DNA of 64,000 bases from Sphaerisporangium fuscum (GTDB taxonomy: Bacteria; Actinomycetota; Actinomycetes; Streptosporangiales; Streptosporangiaceae). The translations under genes were made by a program, and so were the position numbers. Positions within the stretch are counted from its first letter, which is position 1; each line of letters begins with the position of its first letter. Under the pieces are notes generated by a model. That model saw only the letters and a program-made list of their open reading frames with translations, searched no databases and was not told the DNA's origin. Positions 1 to 7,704 of the stretch are shown here, piece by piece. The stretch lies in contig NZ_JAHDTF010000011.1 in NCBI RefSeq assembly GCF_018531465.1, positions 265,668-329,667 on the forward strand, given 5' to 3'.

Positions 1-779
1 GTCAGGTGCGCCCCTTCTGGAGAGGGCCCCATGTGACGGAGCATGTACCGGTCGGAGAACCGGCGGGCCGCTTCCAGGTCCGGGGGGATGGTCGCCGGAT
101 CGATGCCCAGGATCGTGCCGACGACCTTCCAGGCGTAGTAGTACGACTCGGCCCCGTCAGGGCTGATGTGGACGCCCATCCGGTGCAGGGCGTCCAGCAC
201 CTGGAGGCTGAACATCATCAGCCCGCCGAGCATGTCCTCCTGGCAGATCGGGACGGGCTCCGGCCACCGTCCCTCCTGCTTGAGGTGGCGGCGGATGGAG
301 GCGTGCAGGAGCCGTACCTTCTGCGCGGCCGGGAGGAACCGCCCCTGCGCCTGGAACGCGTCGGGCCGCATGAGGTAGACGGTGAACTGGCCGGTCTCGG
401 CCATCCGCCGGGAAGGGTAGGCCAGCGAGTGCGTCGCCGACAGCAGCCTGGCCACCTGCGGGATCATGTAACACGCCGGCATCGCCGCGAACGACAGGGC
501 GGTGGAGATGTGCACGTCGTTGTCGATGAAGAACCGCCGGGCCTGCTCCATGACCGTCCAGTCGATCCACTCCGGTGGCGTGGCCGTGGCTTCCAGGTAG
601 TCGCGGGCGGCGTCGGGAAGGCCCTCGGGCAGTGCCTGACCGGAGGCGGTGAACCAGCGCATGAGGGTGTTGAACCGGCCCACGTCACCGCCGGCGAACA
701 GGGCCTCGACGGTCGCGTCGGCCAGCCGATCGCCTTGGAGGCGGAGCCCGTCCATGTACTCCTCGGTGTGGTCATGCAT
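1..779 (-). CDS. DUF2236 / MpaB-Lcp family oxygenase (3' end outside window)
   Basis: The visible 259 codons translate as an alpha-helical protein of the DUF2236 family, which includes rubber oxygenase Lcp and fungal MpaB. Family signs are the tyrosine/arginine-rich stretch (YPSRRMAETGQF) and the LLHASIRRHLK helix, which resembles the region that positions the b-type heme in Lcp. The family oxidises hydrophobic, often polyisoprenoid, substrates; the substrate here is unknown. The ATG at 779 overlaps the stop of the upstream polyprenyl synthase by 8 bases, so the two are probably translationally coupled. An isoprenoid synthase directly upstream of an Lcp-like oxygenase suggests that the oxygenase acts on that prenyl product, which is inference. 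The C-terminus lies beyond base 1. Family assignment is fairly secure. Confidence 0.75.
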   Translation of the reverse strand, partial: MHDHTEEYMDGLRLQGDRLADATVEALFAGGDVGRFNTLMRWFTASGQALPEGLPDAARDYLEATATPPEWIDWTVMEQARRFFIDNDVHISTALSFAAMPACYMIPQVARLLSATHSLAYPSRRMAETGQFTVYLMRPDAFQAQGRFLPAAQKVRLLHASIRRHLKQEGRWPEPVPICQEDMLGGLMMFSLQVLDALHRMGVHISPDGAESYYYAWKVVGTILGIDPATIPPDLEAARRFSDRYMLRHMGPSPEGAHL

Positions 780-1761
780 CCGCGATCACCTCGCATATCA
801 GCCGGGTCAGGGCTTCGGCGGCCTCCGGCGTCAGCCGTGCCTTGTCGATCGCCGCCCGAGCGGCCCGTGCGCGTTCGTCGATCATCCGCCGTACCGCGGC
901 GACGGCTCCTGACCGCCGCATGACGTCCCGTATTTCTGCCGCGCCGGCCGGGGTGGGCGGTCCGGCGAGCAGGTCGCGCAGCCGCCGCCGGTCGGGCTCG
1001 GGCGCCCGTTCCACGGTCAGGGCCAGCAGGGCGGTCGGTTTGCGGCCCGTCAGATCGTCGAGGGCCGATTTCCCGGTTCGTTCGGGGTCGCCGAACACGC
1101 CCCACAGGTCGTCCCGTAGCTGGAACGCCTCGCCGAGCGGACGCCCGTAGGCCGCCAGCGTGTTCAGCGTCGCGGGGTCCGCGCCGGCGAGCACGGCGCC
1201 GATCTGCAGCGGCCGCTCGACGGTGTAGGAGCCGGTCTTGAACCGGACGATGGTCAGCGACCGCGCGAGGTCGGGGGGACCTCCGGTGCGCAGGATCTCC
1301 AGGCACTCACCCGCCACCAGCTCGCGGCCCATGGCCGTCCAGAGAGGCACGGCCCGGGCCAGGAATGTCAGCGGCAGGCCCGAGGTGTGGAAAAGCTGCC
1401 CCGCCCAGGCCGTCAGCAGATCGCCGATCATGACGGCCAGGGCGTCGCCGAGCTTCTCGTGGGCCGTGGGCCGGCCGCGCCGCAGCGGGCTGCGGTCGAT
1501 GAGGTCGTCGTGGACGATGGCGGCGGCGTGTACCAGTTCCAACGCCGCGGCGGCGCGGACCATCGCGTCGGTGTCGGGCTGGCCCGCCGCTCGCCATCCC
1601 CAGTAACAGAAGGCGGGGCGGATCCGTTTGCCTCCGGCGACCGAGACGCGCACCTGCTCGGCGACGGGGGTCAGCTCGGCGTCCAGTGCGAGCAACTCGG
1701 CGATCTCCCCCTCGACGAACCGCTCCAGCGCCCGGTCCACCCGGAGCCGAAGGTCACTCAT
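772..1761 (-). CDS. Polyprenyl (E-type) diphosphate synthase
   Basis: The 329-residue protein is a trans-isoprenyl diphosphate synthase that condenses isopentenyl diphosphate onto an allylic primer. The first aspartate-rich motif is seen as HDDLIDRSPLRRG near residue 86. The second is QLRDDLWGVFGD near residue 217, with G in place of the last D, as is common in actinobacterial geranylgeranyl-type enzymes. GGKRIRP near residue 43 binds the diphosphate. Chain length cannot be fixed from sequence alone. The start overlaps the stop of the 77-residue upstream gene by 8 bases, and its own stop overlaps the oxygenase start, so the three genes form one tightly coupled operon. Confidence 0.9.
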   Translation of the reverse strand: MSDLRLRVDRALERFVEGEIAELLALDAELTPVAEQVRVSVAGGKRIRPAFCYWGWRAAGQPDTDAMVRAAAALELVHAAAIVHDDLIDRSPLRRGRPTAHEKLGDALAVMIGDLLTAWAGQLFHTSGLPLTFLARAVPLWTAMGRELVAGECLEILRTGGPPDLARSLTIVRFKTGSYTVERPLQIGAVLAGADPATLNTLAAYGRPLGEAFQLRDDLWGVFGDPERTGKSALDDLTGRKPTALLALTVERAPEPDRRRLRDLLAGPPTPAGAAEIRDVMRRSGAVAAVRRMIDERARAARAAIDKARLTPEAAEALTRLICEVIADA

Positions 1762-1987
1762 GCGGACCGCGCTCGACGACCTGCCGGGCCAGCAGCTCCA
1801 GATGCGGCTCCGGTGTCGTTCGCATGCGCTTGACCGCCAGTTCGCCGCGAGCGCGCAGTTCGTGGCGCACCTGGCTCAGGCCGGGGAGACGACGGGTCAC
1901 GCCTCGCAGCCCCTCCACCAGAAGATCGCCTAAACCGGCGGTCAGATAGAGCACCTCTTCGTGAGGTGCGGGCTTTTCTTCCCGCAT
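1754..1987 (-). CDS. Small protein of unknown function, first gene of the prenyl operon
   Basis: This encodes 77 residues rich in leucine, arginine and glutamate, predicted mostly helical, with no transmembrane segment, signal peptide or cysteine motif. I do not recognise the family. Support for it being real: an AGAGGA ribosome-binding site about 7 bases before the ATG at 1987, an 8-base overlap with the polyprenyl synthase start, and a position just downstream of the inverted repeat at 2002-2021. It may be an accessory or stabilising partner of the synthase, which is inference. Confidence 0.6.
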   Translation of the reverse strand: MREEKPAPHEEVLYLTAGLGDLLVEGLRGVTRRLPGLSQVRHELRARGELAVKRMRTTPEPHLELLARQVVERGPHE

Positions 1988-2001
1988 CGAAGTCCTCTCG
2001 C

Positions 2002-2021
2002 CTGTAAAGGATCATTTACAG
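2002..2021. promoter_or_regulatory. Perfect inverted repeat, probable operator of the prenyl/oxygenase operon
   Basis: CTGTAAA, six bases, then TTTACAG form a perfect 7+7 inverted repeat, 15 bases upstream of the start of the first operon gene. The arms are AT-rich in a GC-rich background, and the size fits a dimeric repressor or activator. No regulator gene lies next to it. Confidence 0.55.
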
Positions 2022-2387
2022 GAAAGTGAACCATGAAAGGCGTCGTCATGTCCGCCGTAGCGGATTACTTCTGCTGGGTATGGCGGGTATTATCCGCAAT
2101 TCACGACTAAGGAGTGATCTGGGAGTTTTGGGATGAATAGATGGGCTGCCAGCGCGAATTCGAGGCTGGTCTTCGAGGCGCTATCGCATCGTGGTGCCAA
2201 TGCGGGGTCTTTCCCTGATGGATTGCATTCTGGCTGATATGGCATTCAACGCCCGCACTTCGCGCGCCGGCCTTCAAGGGGCGGCAAGGTGGCGAACCCG
2301 CCAGGCGTACCGGGCGTGCGGCACGCGCGAGCTAAGTGATACCCCACTATCATCTGTAGCCTCTGCCCCCTTGCGGTAAGGAAGATC
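2022..2387. other. Intergenic region, no gene found
   Basis: These 366 bases are clearly lower in GC than the neighbours and carry no open frame with a ribosome-binding site and plausible composition. They separate two divergent units, the prenyl operon on the minus strand and the dehydrogenase on the plus strand, and probably hold both promoters. A 62-codon frame at 2191-2379 was considered and not accepted. Confidence 0.5.
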
Positions 2388-3314
2388 ATGTCTGGCTGGA
2401 CGGCGAACGACATCCCGGATCTGCGGGGGAGAACGGCGATCGTCACCGGGGGGAACCGGGGGCTCGGGCTCGTCACCGCGCTCGAACTCGCCCGCAGGGG
2501 TGCGGACGTCGTGATGGCGGGCCGTGACCTGGAGAGGACCGAGGCCGCCGTCGCCCGCGTCCGGGCGGAGGTGCCGGACGCGAAAGCGGAGCCCGGCCTC
2601 CTCGATCTGGCCAGCCTGGCGTCGGTGCGGGAGTTCTCCGCGAAGACCGTCGCGAACCGGGAGAAGATCGACCTGCTCGTCGGCAACGCGGGGGCGATCA
2701 TGGTGCCCGAATGGCGCGCCACGGCGGACGGGTTCGAGGCCCAGTTCGGCACCAACCACCTCGGCCACTTCGCGCTGACCGCCCTGCTGCTGCCGGCGCT
2801 GCTGGCCGCGCCCGAGCCCCGCGTCGTGACCGTCACCAGCCTGACCTACCGCCAGGCGCGGCTCGACTTCGGCGACCTGCAGAGCCGTAACGGCTACCGC
2901 CCCTCGCGCGCCTACGGCCGTTCCAAGCTCGCGCAACTGGTGTTCGCCCTCGAACTGGCGCGCCGGGCCCGCGCCGCGGGGCTCGGCCTGCGCAGCCTCG
3001 CCGCCCATCCCGGCTGGGCCACCACCAACCCCAGCGGCAACGTCCTGGTCGGCATGCTGGAACGCGTCATGGCGAACACCCCCGAGCGCGGCGCCCTGCC
3101 GACGCTGTACGCCGCCACCGCCCCCGGCGCCGGCGGGGGAGACGTCGTGGGACCGGACGGCGTGGGCCAGGTGAAGGGACTTCCCCGCAAGGTGCCGGTC
3201 GCCGGGCACGCCCGGGACACCGGTGTGGCCGCCCGCCTGTGGGAGGAGTCCGAGCGGCTCACCGGCGTCCGCCTCTCGCTGCCCGGAGAGCACGTACGCG
3301 GGGTCACCCCTTGA
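2388..3314 (+). CDS. Short-chain dehydrogenase/reductase (SDR)
   Basis: The 308-residue Rossmann-fold protein has the NAD(P)-binding motif TGGNRGLG near residue 20, the NAG motif (VGNAGAIM) near residue 101, and the catalytic YGRSK tetrad segment near residue 177. It resembles the retinol/WW-domain-type SDRs that act on hydrophobic alcohols or ketones. The AGR at the end of beta-2 suggests NADP preference. It stands alone on the plus strand and overlaps the convergent permease gene by 11 bases at the 3' ends. The substrate is unknown. Confidence 0.85.
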   Translation: MSGWTANDIPDLRGRTAIVTGGNRGLGLVTALELARRGADVVMAGRDLERTEAAVARVRAEVPDAKAEPGLLDLASLASVREFSAKTVANREKIDLLVGNAGAIMVPEWRATADGFEAQFGTNHLGHFALTALLLPALLAAPEPRVVTVTSLTYRQARLDFGDLQSRNGYRPSRAYGRSKLAQLVFALELARRARAAGLGLRSLAAHPGWATTNPSGNVLVGMLERVMANTPERGALPTLYAATAPGAGGGDVVGPDGVGQVKGLPRKVPVAGHARDTGVAARLWEESERLTGVRLSLPGEHVRGVTP

Positions 3315-4140
3315 CGGCGCCCGAGGTCAGGCCCTCGACGATGTAGCGGCGGGCGAAGGAGAACAGGACGAGCGTCGGGATGACCGACACCACCGTCGCG
3401 GCGGCCATCGGGCCCCAGTCGATGTCGTACTGGGTGATGAAGGAGTTCATCGCGACCGGGATCGTCTTGAAGTCCTCGCTGTCGATGAAGGTGATCGCCA
3501 GGAACAGCTCGTTCCAGCACTGGACGAAGCCGAAGATGAACGTCGCGGTGATGCCCGGCAGCATGACGGGCACCACCACGCGCAGCATCGCCGTCAGCCG
3601 GGAGCAGCCGTCCACCATCGCGGCCTCCTCCAGCGCTGCGGGCACCCGCTCGTAGAAGCCGCGCATGATGATCGTCGAGAAGGGGACCAGCATGGCGACG
3701 TACACCAGCATCAGCCCGCCGAGCCGGTTCAGCAGGTCCAGCCGGGACATCATGAGGTACAGCGGCCCGAGCGCGATGAACAGCGGGATCATCTGGGTGA
3801 CCAGGTAGGCGAGCATGAGCGCGCCGCGTCCGGGGAAGTGGAAGCGCGCCAGCACGTACCCGCCGAGCACGCCGGTCGCGGTCACCACGACCGCCGACAC
3901 CAGCGAGACGACCAGGCTGTTGAGCAGATAGGTGCCGAAGCTGGAGAAGGAGAACAGCTCGCGGTAGTGGTCGAGCGTGGCCGCGCCGGGCAGGTAGCGC
4001 AGCGGCACCGCGAAGATCTCCGAGGTGGGCTTCAGCGAGGTGACCACGATCCAGTACAGCGGGAACACCGTGATCAGCAGCCAGACGCCGAGGACGACGG
4101 CCTTGGCGATCCGGGCGATGAGGGGAGCCGGGCGGTCCAC
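3304..4140 (-). CDS. Carbohydrate ABC transporter permease, MalG type
   Basis: The 278-residue inner-membrane permease has about six transmembrane segments. The cytoplasmic EAA loop is seen as EEAAMVDGCSRLTAMLRVVVP near residue 178. This is the MalG/CUT1 class that imports oligosaccharides or glycosides. It follows the MalF-type gene by 3 bases and is the last gene of a three-gene minus-strand operon. No ATPase gene is present; actinomycete CUT1 systems commonly use a shared MsiK-type ATPase encoded elsewhere. Confidence 0.92.
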   Translation of the reverse strand: MDRPAPLIARIAKAVVLGVWLLITVFPLYWIVVTSLKPTSEIFAVPLRYLPGAATLDHYRELFSFSSFGTYLLNSLVVSLVSAVVVTATGVLGGYVLARFHFPGRGALMLAYLVTQMIPLFIALGPLYLMMSRLDLLNRLGGLMLVYVAMLVPFSTIIMRGFYERVPAALEEAAMVDGCSRLTAMLRVVVPVMLPGITATFIFGFVQCWNELFLAITFIDSEDFKTIPVAMNSFITQYDIDWGPMAAATVVSVIPTLVLFSFARRYIVEGLTSGAVKG

Positions 4141-4143
4141 GGG

Positions 4144-5085
4144 TCAGTCCCTCGCCTTCTCGAACCGGGTGGCGGTGAGGTAGAAGATGCTGAACGACAG
4201 CAGCAGGCCCAGGACGAAGACGCCCACCGCGCCCGCCTTGCCGTAGTCGCCGTTCTGCACCTGCTCGATGAGGTAGGTCGTGGCGATGTGGGTGCTCCCG
4301 GCGGGGCCACCGCCCGTCATCGCGTAGATGAGGTCGGGGAAGTTCAGGATCCAGATGACGCGCAGCAGGACGATCAGCACCAGCGTGGTGCGGATCGACG
4401 GCAGCGTCACGTTGCGGAACTGCCCGAACCGGGAGGCGCCGTCGACGGCCGCCGCCTCGTACAGCTCGCGCGGCACCGACTGCAGCGCTGCGATGATCAT
4501 GATGGCGAAGAACGTCACGCCGTACCAGACGTTGGCGATGATGATCGCCGTCATGGCCCAGCCGGGCGTGGACAGGAAGCCGATCGGCTCGTCGACCAGC
4601 CCGGCCTTGACCAGCAGATCGTTGACCACGCCGAACTCGCCGTTGAACATCCACCGCCACAGCAGCCCGATGAGGAAGCCCGACATCGCCCACGGGAAGA
4701 AGACCCACGCCTGGTAGAGGCCGCGGCCCCGGAAGTGCCGGCGCAGCAGCAGGGCCAGCCCGAAGCCGAGCGTGAACTGCAGCAGCAGCGAGACCGCGAC
4801 CCAGGTGCCGGTGTTGCGCAGCGCCGTCCAGAACTGGGCGTCGGCGAGCACGGCGCGGAAGTTCGCCAGGCCCGTGAACGGCGTGGAGGTCAGGTCGAAC
4901 AGGTCGTACCGCTGGAACGCGATGACGCCGCCGCGGATCATCGGGTAGTAGGTGAACACCGCGACGAAGACGACTCCGGGCAGCAGGCACAGCGCGATGA
5001 AGCGGGCCCGCCGCCGGTTGAAGACCGGCAGGGCCGCGCGGGCGGCCGTCCGCCCGCGCGAGCCCGTCCGCCTGACGGCGGTCAC
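4144..5085 (-). CDS. Carbohydrate ABC transporter permease, MalF type
   Basis: The 313-residue membrane permease is the partner of the MalG-type subunit. The start is taken as GTG at 5085, which overlaps the stop of the binding-protein gene by 3 bases and has an AGAAGG ribosome-binding site 6 bases upstream. After an Arg-rich cytoplasmic N-terminus come six hydrophobic segments (first at FIALCLLPGVVFVAVF). The EAA loop is EAAAVDGASRFGQFRNVTLP near residue 212. With the lipoprotein it makes up a CUT1 importer whose sugar is unknown. Confidence 0.92.
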   Translation of the reverse strand: MTAVRRTGSRGRTAARAALPVFNRRRARFIALCLLPGVVFVAVFTYYPMIRGGVIAFQRYDLFDLTSTPFTGLANFRAVLADAQFWTALRNTGTWVAVSLLLQFTLGFGLALLLRRHFRGRGLYQAWVFFPWAMSGFLIGLLWRWMFNGEFGVVNDLLVKAGLVDEPIGFLSTPGWAMTAIIIANVWYGVTFFAIMIIAALQSVPRELYEAAAVDGASRFGQFRNVTLPSIRTTLVLIVLLRVIWILNFPDLIYAMTGGGPAGSTHIATTYLIEQVQNGDYGKAGAVGVFVLGLLLSFSIFYLTATRFEKARD

Positions 5086-6371
5086 GACACCTTCTTCGCC
5101 TGGTCGGTCCAGAACGCGTCCCATTCGCGAAGGACGTCGGCGGCCGTCTTGCCGCCGGTCAGCAGGGCCTGGACGTCCTTGTCGGCGGTCTGCTGCCACT
5201 GGCTCCAGCCGGGGTAGTCGACCGGGCGGATGGTGATCATCTGCTTGTCGTCGCCCTGGGCGTCGAGGTAGGCCTTCCAGGCGCCCTGCGAGAACTGCGG
5301 GTCCTGCTGGGCGTCCTTGGAGATCGGGATCAGGGAGTTCCCCTTGGCGAACTTCGTGCTCTGCGCGCTCTCGCTGAGGAACTCCACCAGCTTCGCGGCC
5401 TCGTTCCGGTGCGCGCTGAACGACGTGACGCCCCAGCCGGCGTACCCGACGGGCTGCAGGGCGTACCCGCCGGGGCCCTTCGGGATCGGCGCGGTGCTCC
5501 ACCCGTCCTTGGGGACGCCGCTCTCCTCGACCGTCTTGATCACTTCAGGGTCCTGGATCAGCATGCCCGTGACGCCCGAGGTGAAGCCCTGGACCATCTC
5601 GGGGTAGCTCCACGAGACCGAGTCGGCGGGGGAGCCGTCCTTGAACAGGCGGACGAACAGGTCCATGGCCTGTGCGGCCTCGGGGGAGGACCAGATCGTC
5701 TTGCCGTCCTTGAGGAAGAAGGACTTCTCGGGGTTCACCTTGTCGCCGTTGAAGGCGCTGACGATCAGGACGGCGTAGTCGAAGGCGCCCTTGCCGCCGC
5801 GGAAGGAGTAGCCGGCGCGGTGCTTGCTCCTGTCGGTCAGCTTCTTGGCCGTGTCGTACAACTCCTGCCAGGTGGCGGGCGGCTGCGCGACACCCGCCTC
5901 GCGCAGCCGGTCGGAGCGGTAGAACAGCACCTTCTCGTAGAAGCCGTACGGGATGAGGTACGGCTTGCCGCCCACCTCGGTGGCCTTCTTGCGCGCCAGG
6001 TCGGTCAGGTTGTTCCAGCCGGGCCAGGAGCCGACGGGGATCTCGGCCAGCCATCCGTTGTTGGAGAACGACTTGGCGGTGAGGTCGCGGACCTCCAGCA
6101 CGTCGAGGTTCTTCTTCGTCTGCAGCACCTGGGTGATCTTCTGGTCGGCGCTCTCCAGCGGCGGCGAGATCAGCTCGACCTTGACCCCCGGATTCTGCCG
6201 CTCGAAGTCGGCGATCATGCTCTTGATGAGCTTGGTACGGTCGGGGCTGGTCAGGCTCTCGATCATGCGCAGGCGGACCGTGCCGGGCGCGTCGTCCGAG
6301 CCGCCGCAGCCGGCCAGTGTCATGGTGAGGACGCCGGCCAGCAGGGCGGCGAGCCTGTGGGATGTTCTCAT
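5082..6371 (-). CDS. Sugar ABC transporter substrate-binding lipoprotein (SBP_bac_1)
   Basis: The 429-residue extracytoplasmic solute-binding protein starts with a lipoprotein signal whose lipobox is LAGC (Cys near residue 22). A two-lobe MalE-like fold follows, with many exposed Trp and Tyr residues typical of carbohydrate binding. It is the first gene of the importer operon. A minus-strand promoter (TTGACG, 17-base spacer, TGTAGC) lies at 6448-6476, and the 14-bp palindrome TGACAGCGCTGTCA sits at 6414-6427 between that promoter and the start, so LacI-type repression is likely. The nearby lacI gene at 7705 is the obvious regulator. Confidence 0.92.
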   Translation of the reverse strand: MRTSHRLAALLAGVLTMTLAGCGGSDDAPGTVRLRMIESLTSPDRTKLIKSMIADFERQNPGVKVELISPPLESADQKITQVLQTKKNLDVLEVRDLTAKSFSNNGWLAEIPVGSWPGWNNLTDLARKKATEVGGKPYLIPYGFYEKVLFYRSDRLREAGVAQPPATWQELYDTAKKLTDRSKHRAGYSFRGGKGAFDYAVLIVSAFNGDKVNPEKSFFLKDGKTIWSSPEAAQAMDLFVRLFKDGSPADSVSWSYPEMVQGFTSGVTGMLIQDPEVIKTVEESGVPKDGWSTAPIPKGPGGYALQPVGYAGWGVTSFSAHRNEAAKLVEFLSESAQSTKFAKGNSLIPISKDAQQDPQFSQGAWKAYLDAQGDDKQMITIRPVDYPGWSQWQQTADKDVQALLTGGKTAADVLREWDAFWTDQAKKVS

Positions 6372-6413
6372 GCCTCTCCCCAGGGGGTTGGCTCATCGGG
6401 GGGCGTTCGGTTT

Positions 6414-6427
6414 TGACAGCGCTGTCA
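6414..6427. promoter_or_regulatory. LacI-family operator, copy 1 (sugar transporter)
   Basis: TGACAGCGCTGTCA is a perfect 14-bp palindrome with the central CG typical of LacI/GalR operators. It lies 43 bases upstream of the binding-protein start and just downstream of its predicted -10 box. An extended copy occurs at 7212-7227. Confidence 0.75.
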
Positions 6428-6447
6428 CCGCTGTGGATGACGGGGAT

Positions 6448-6476
6448 GCTACATCGCGCCATCGGTGAGGCGTCAA
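6448..6476 (-). promoter_or_regulatory. Predicted vegetative promoter of the sugar-transport operon
   Basis: On the minus strand TTGACG (6476-6471) is followed after 17 bases by TGTAGC (6453-6448). The -35 box overlaps the last codons of the PLP-enzyme gene. The predicted start of transcription falls just before the palindromic operator. Confidence 0.45.
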
Positions 6477-7642
6477 GACGTCTCGAGGGCTCCGGCCAGA
6501 TCGGCGACGAGCGCCGAGGCGTCCTCCAGGCCCACCGACAGGCGCACCAGGCCGAGCGGGATCCCCATCGTGGCGCGCACCGACTCCTGGGTGGTCAGGG
6601 CCGGCGCGTTGACGAGGCTCTCGAATCCGCCCCAGGAGACGCCCGTGCGGAAGTGGCGCAGGCCGTCCACGAACCGGGCGACGGTGGCGAGGTCCTCGGT
6701 GCCGAGTTCGACGCTGAAGACGCTGGAGAAACCGGTCATCTGGGTGCGCGCCAGCGCGTGCCCGGGGTGGGAGGGCAGCCCGGGGTGGTTGACGGCGCGG
6801 ACGGCGGGGTGCCCGGCCAGGAACTCCGCGACCTCCAGGCCGCGTTCCTGGTGGGCCCGCATGCGGAGGGGCAGGGTGCGCAGCCCCTTGATCGCCTTGC
6901 TCGCCTCGTGGGCCGACAGGGCGGCGCCCAGCAGCTGGTACTCGGTCTGCGCGATGGGCCTGACCAGGCGCGCGGGCCCGGCCACGACGCCGCCCACCAG
7001 GTCGCTGTGCCCGCCGATGTACTTCGACAGCGAGTGCACGACGAGGTCGACGCCCATCGTCAGCGGCTTCTGGAAGATGGGGGTGGACCAGGTGTTGTCC
7101 ATCACCGTCGTGATGCCGCGCCCCCGGGCCCAGGCGGTGAAGGCGCGGATGTCGATGATGCCGTAGCGCATGTAGGAGGGCGACTCGAGGTAGAGGAGAC
7201 GGGTGGTGGGCTTGACAGCGCTGTCAAGAGCGGCAGGATTATCGGCGTGCACAGTCGTATGCGACACCCCGAATTTCTCCAGGTAACGGAGGAACTGGGT
7301 CGTCGGCCCGTAGACCGCTCCCAGCACGATCACGTGGTCGCCCGCGGACACCAGCGACGAGATCGTCGCCGAGATCGCCCCCATGCCCGAGCCGAAGCAC
7401 TTGGCCCGCTCGGCCCGCTCCAGCGCGGCCAGCTTGCGCTGCAGCACGTCGACCGTCGGGTTCGTGCCGCGCGAGTAGACGTAGTTCTCGTCCTCGGCCG
7501 ACAGGCCCTCGGTGAGTGCGCCCGCCGTGGGGAACGTGAACAGCGAGGTCTCGTAGACCGGAGGGTTCACCGCGCCGAGCTGCCAGGACTCGTCCTCGCC
7601 GAGCCGGCCGCAGATCCACGCGTCATCCATGTGTTCGTACAT
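6473..7642 (-). CDS. Cys/Met metabolism PLP-dependent enzyme (cystathionine gamma-lyase/synthase family)
   Basis: The 389-residue fold-type I PLP enzyme has the YSRGTNPTVDVLQRKLAALE substrate/phosphate segment and the GAVYGPT tyrosine that stacks on PLP. The Schiff-base lysine lies in SLSKYIGGHSD, and MDNTW carries the PLP-pyridine Asp. The family includes cystathionine gamma-synthase, gamma-lyase and methionine gamma-lyase; sequence alone does not decide between them. The start is taken as ATG at 7642, with an in-frame ATG at 7630; neither has a strong ribosome-binding site, so a leaderless message is possible. The gene sits between the sugar transporter and lacI and contains a LacI operator about 420 bases inside it. 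Confidence 0.85.
   Translation of the reverse strand: MYEHMDDAWICGRLGEDESWQLGAVNPPVYETSLFTFPTAGALTEGLSAEDENYVYSRGTNPTVDVLQRKLAALERAERAKCFGSGMGAISATISSLVSAGDHVIVLGAVYGPTTQFLRYLEKFGVSHTTVHADNPAALDSAVKPTTRLLYLESPSYMRYGIIDIRAFTAWARGRGITTVMDNTWSTPIFQKPLTMGVDLVVHSLSKYIGGHSDLVGGVVAGPARLVRPIAQTEYQLLGAALSAHEASKAIKGLRTLPLRMRAHQERGLEVAEFLAGHPAVRAVNHPGLPSHPGHALARTQMTGFSSVFSVELGTEDLATVARFVDGLRHFRTGVSWGGFESLVNAPALTTQESVRATMGIPLGLVRLSVGLEDASALVADLAGALETS
7212..7227. promoter_or_regulatory. LacI-family operator, copy 2 (inside the PLP-enzyme gene)
   Basis: TTGACAGCGCTGTCAA is a perfect 16-bp palindrome containing the full 14-bp operator found at 6414-6427, with centres 799 bp apart. It lies wholly inside coding sequence, where such a perfect match is unlikely to be chance. 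A DNA-looping auxiliary operator is the simplest reading. Confidence 0.65.
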
Positions 7643-7704
7643 AACTGCGCAAGGTACAACATGCCTCAGGCGGGCCGCCCGCGCCGCCGTCGTGAAGGAG
7701 TGGG

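Noticed and set aside
2191..2379. 62-codon frame between the prenyl operon and the SDR gene
   Set aside because: No ribosome-binding site, poor composition, and location in an AT-richer divergent promoter region.
3223..5217. 664-codon open frame on the plus strand across the sugar-transporter genes
   Set aside because: It lies antisense to clear permease and binding-protein genes and has the His/Gln/Asp-rich composition typical of high-GC antisense frames.
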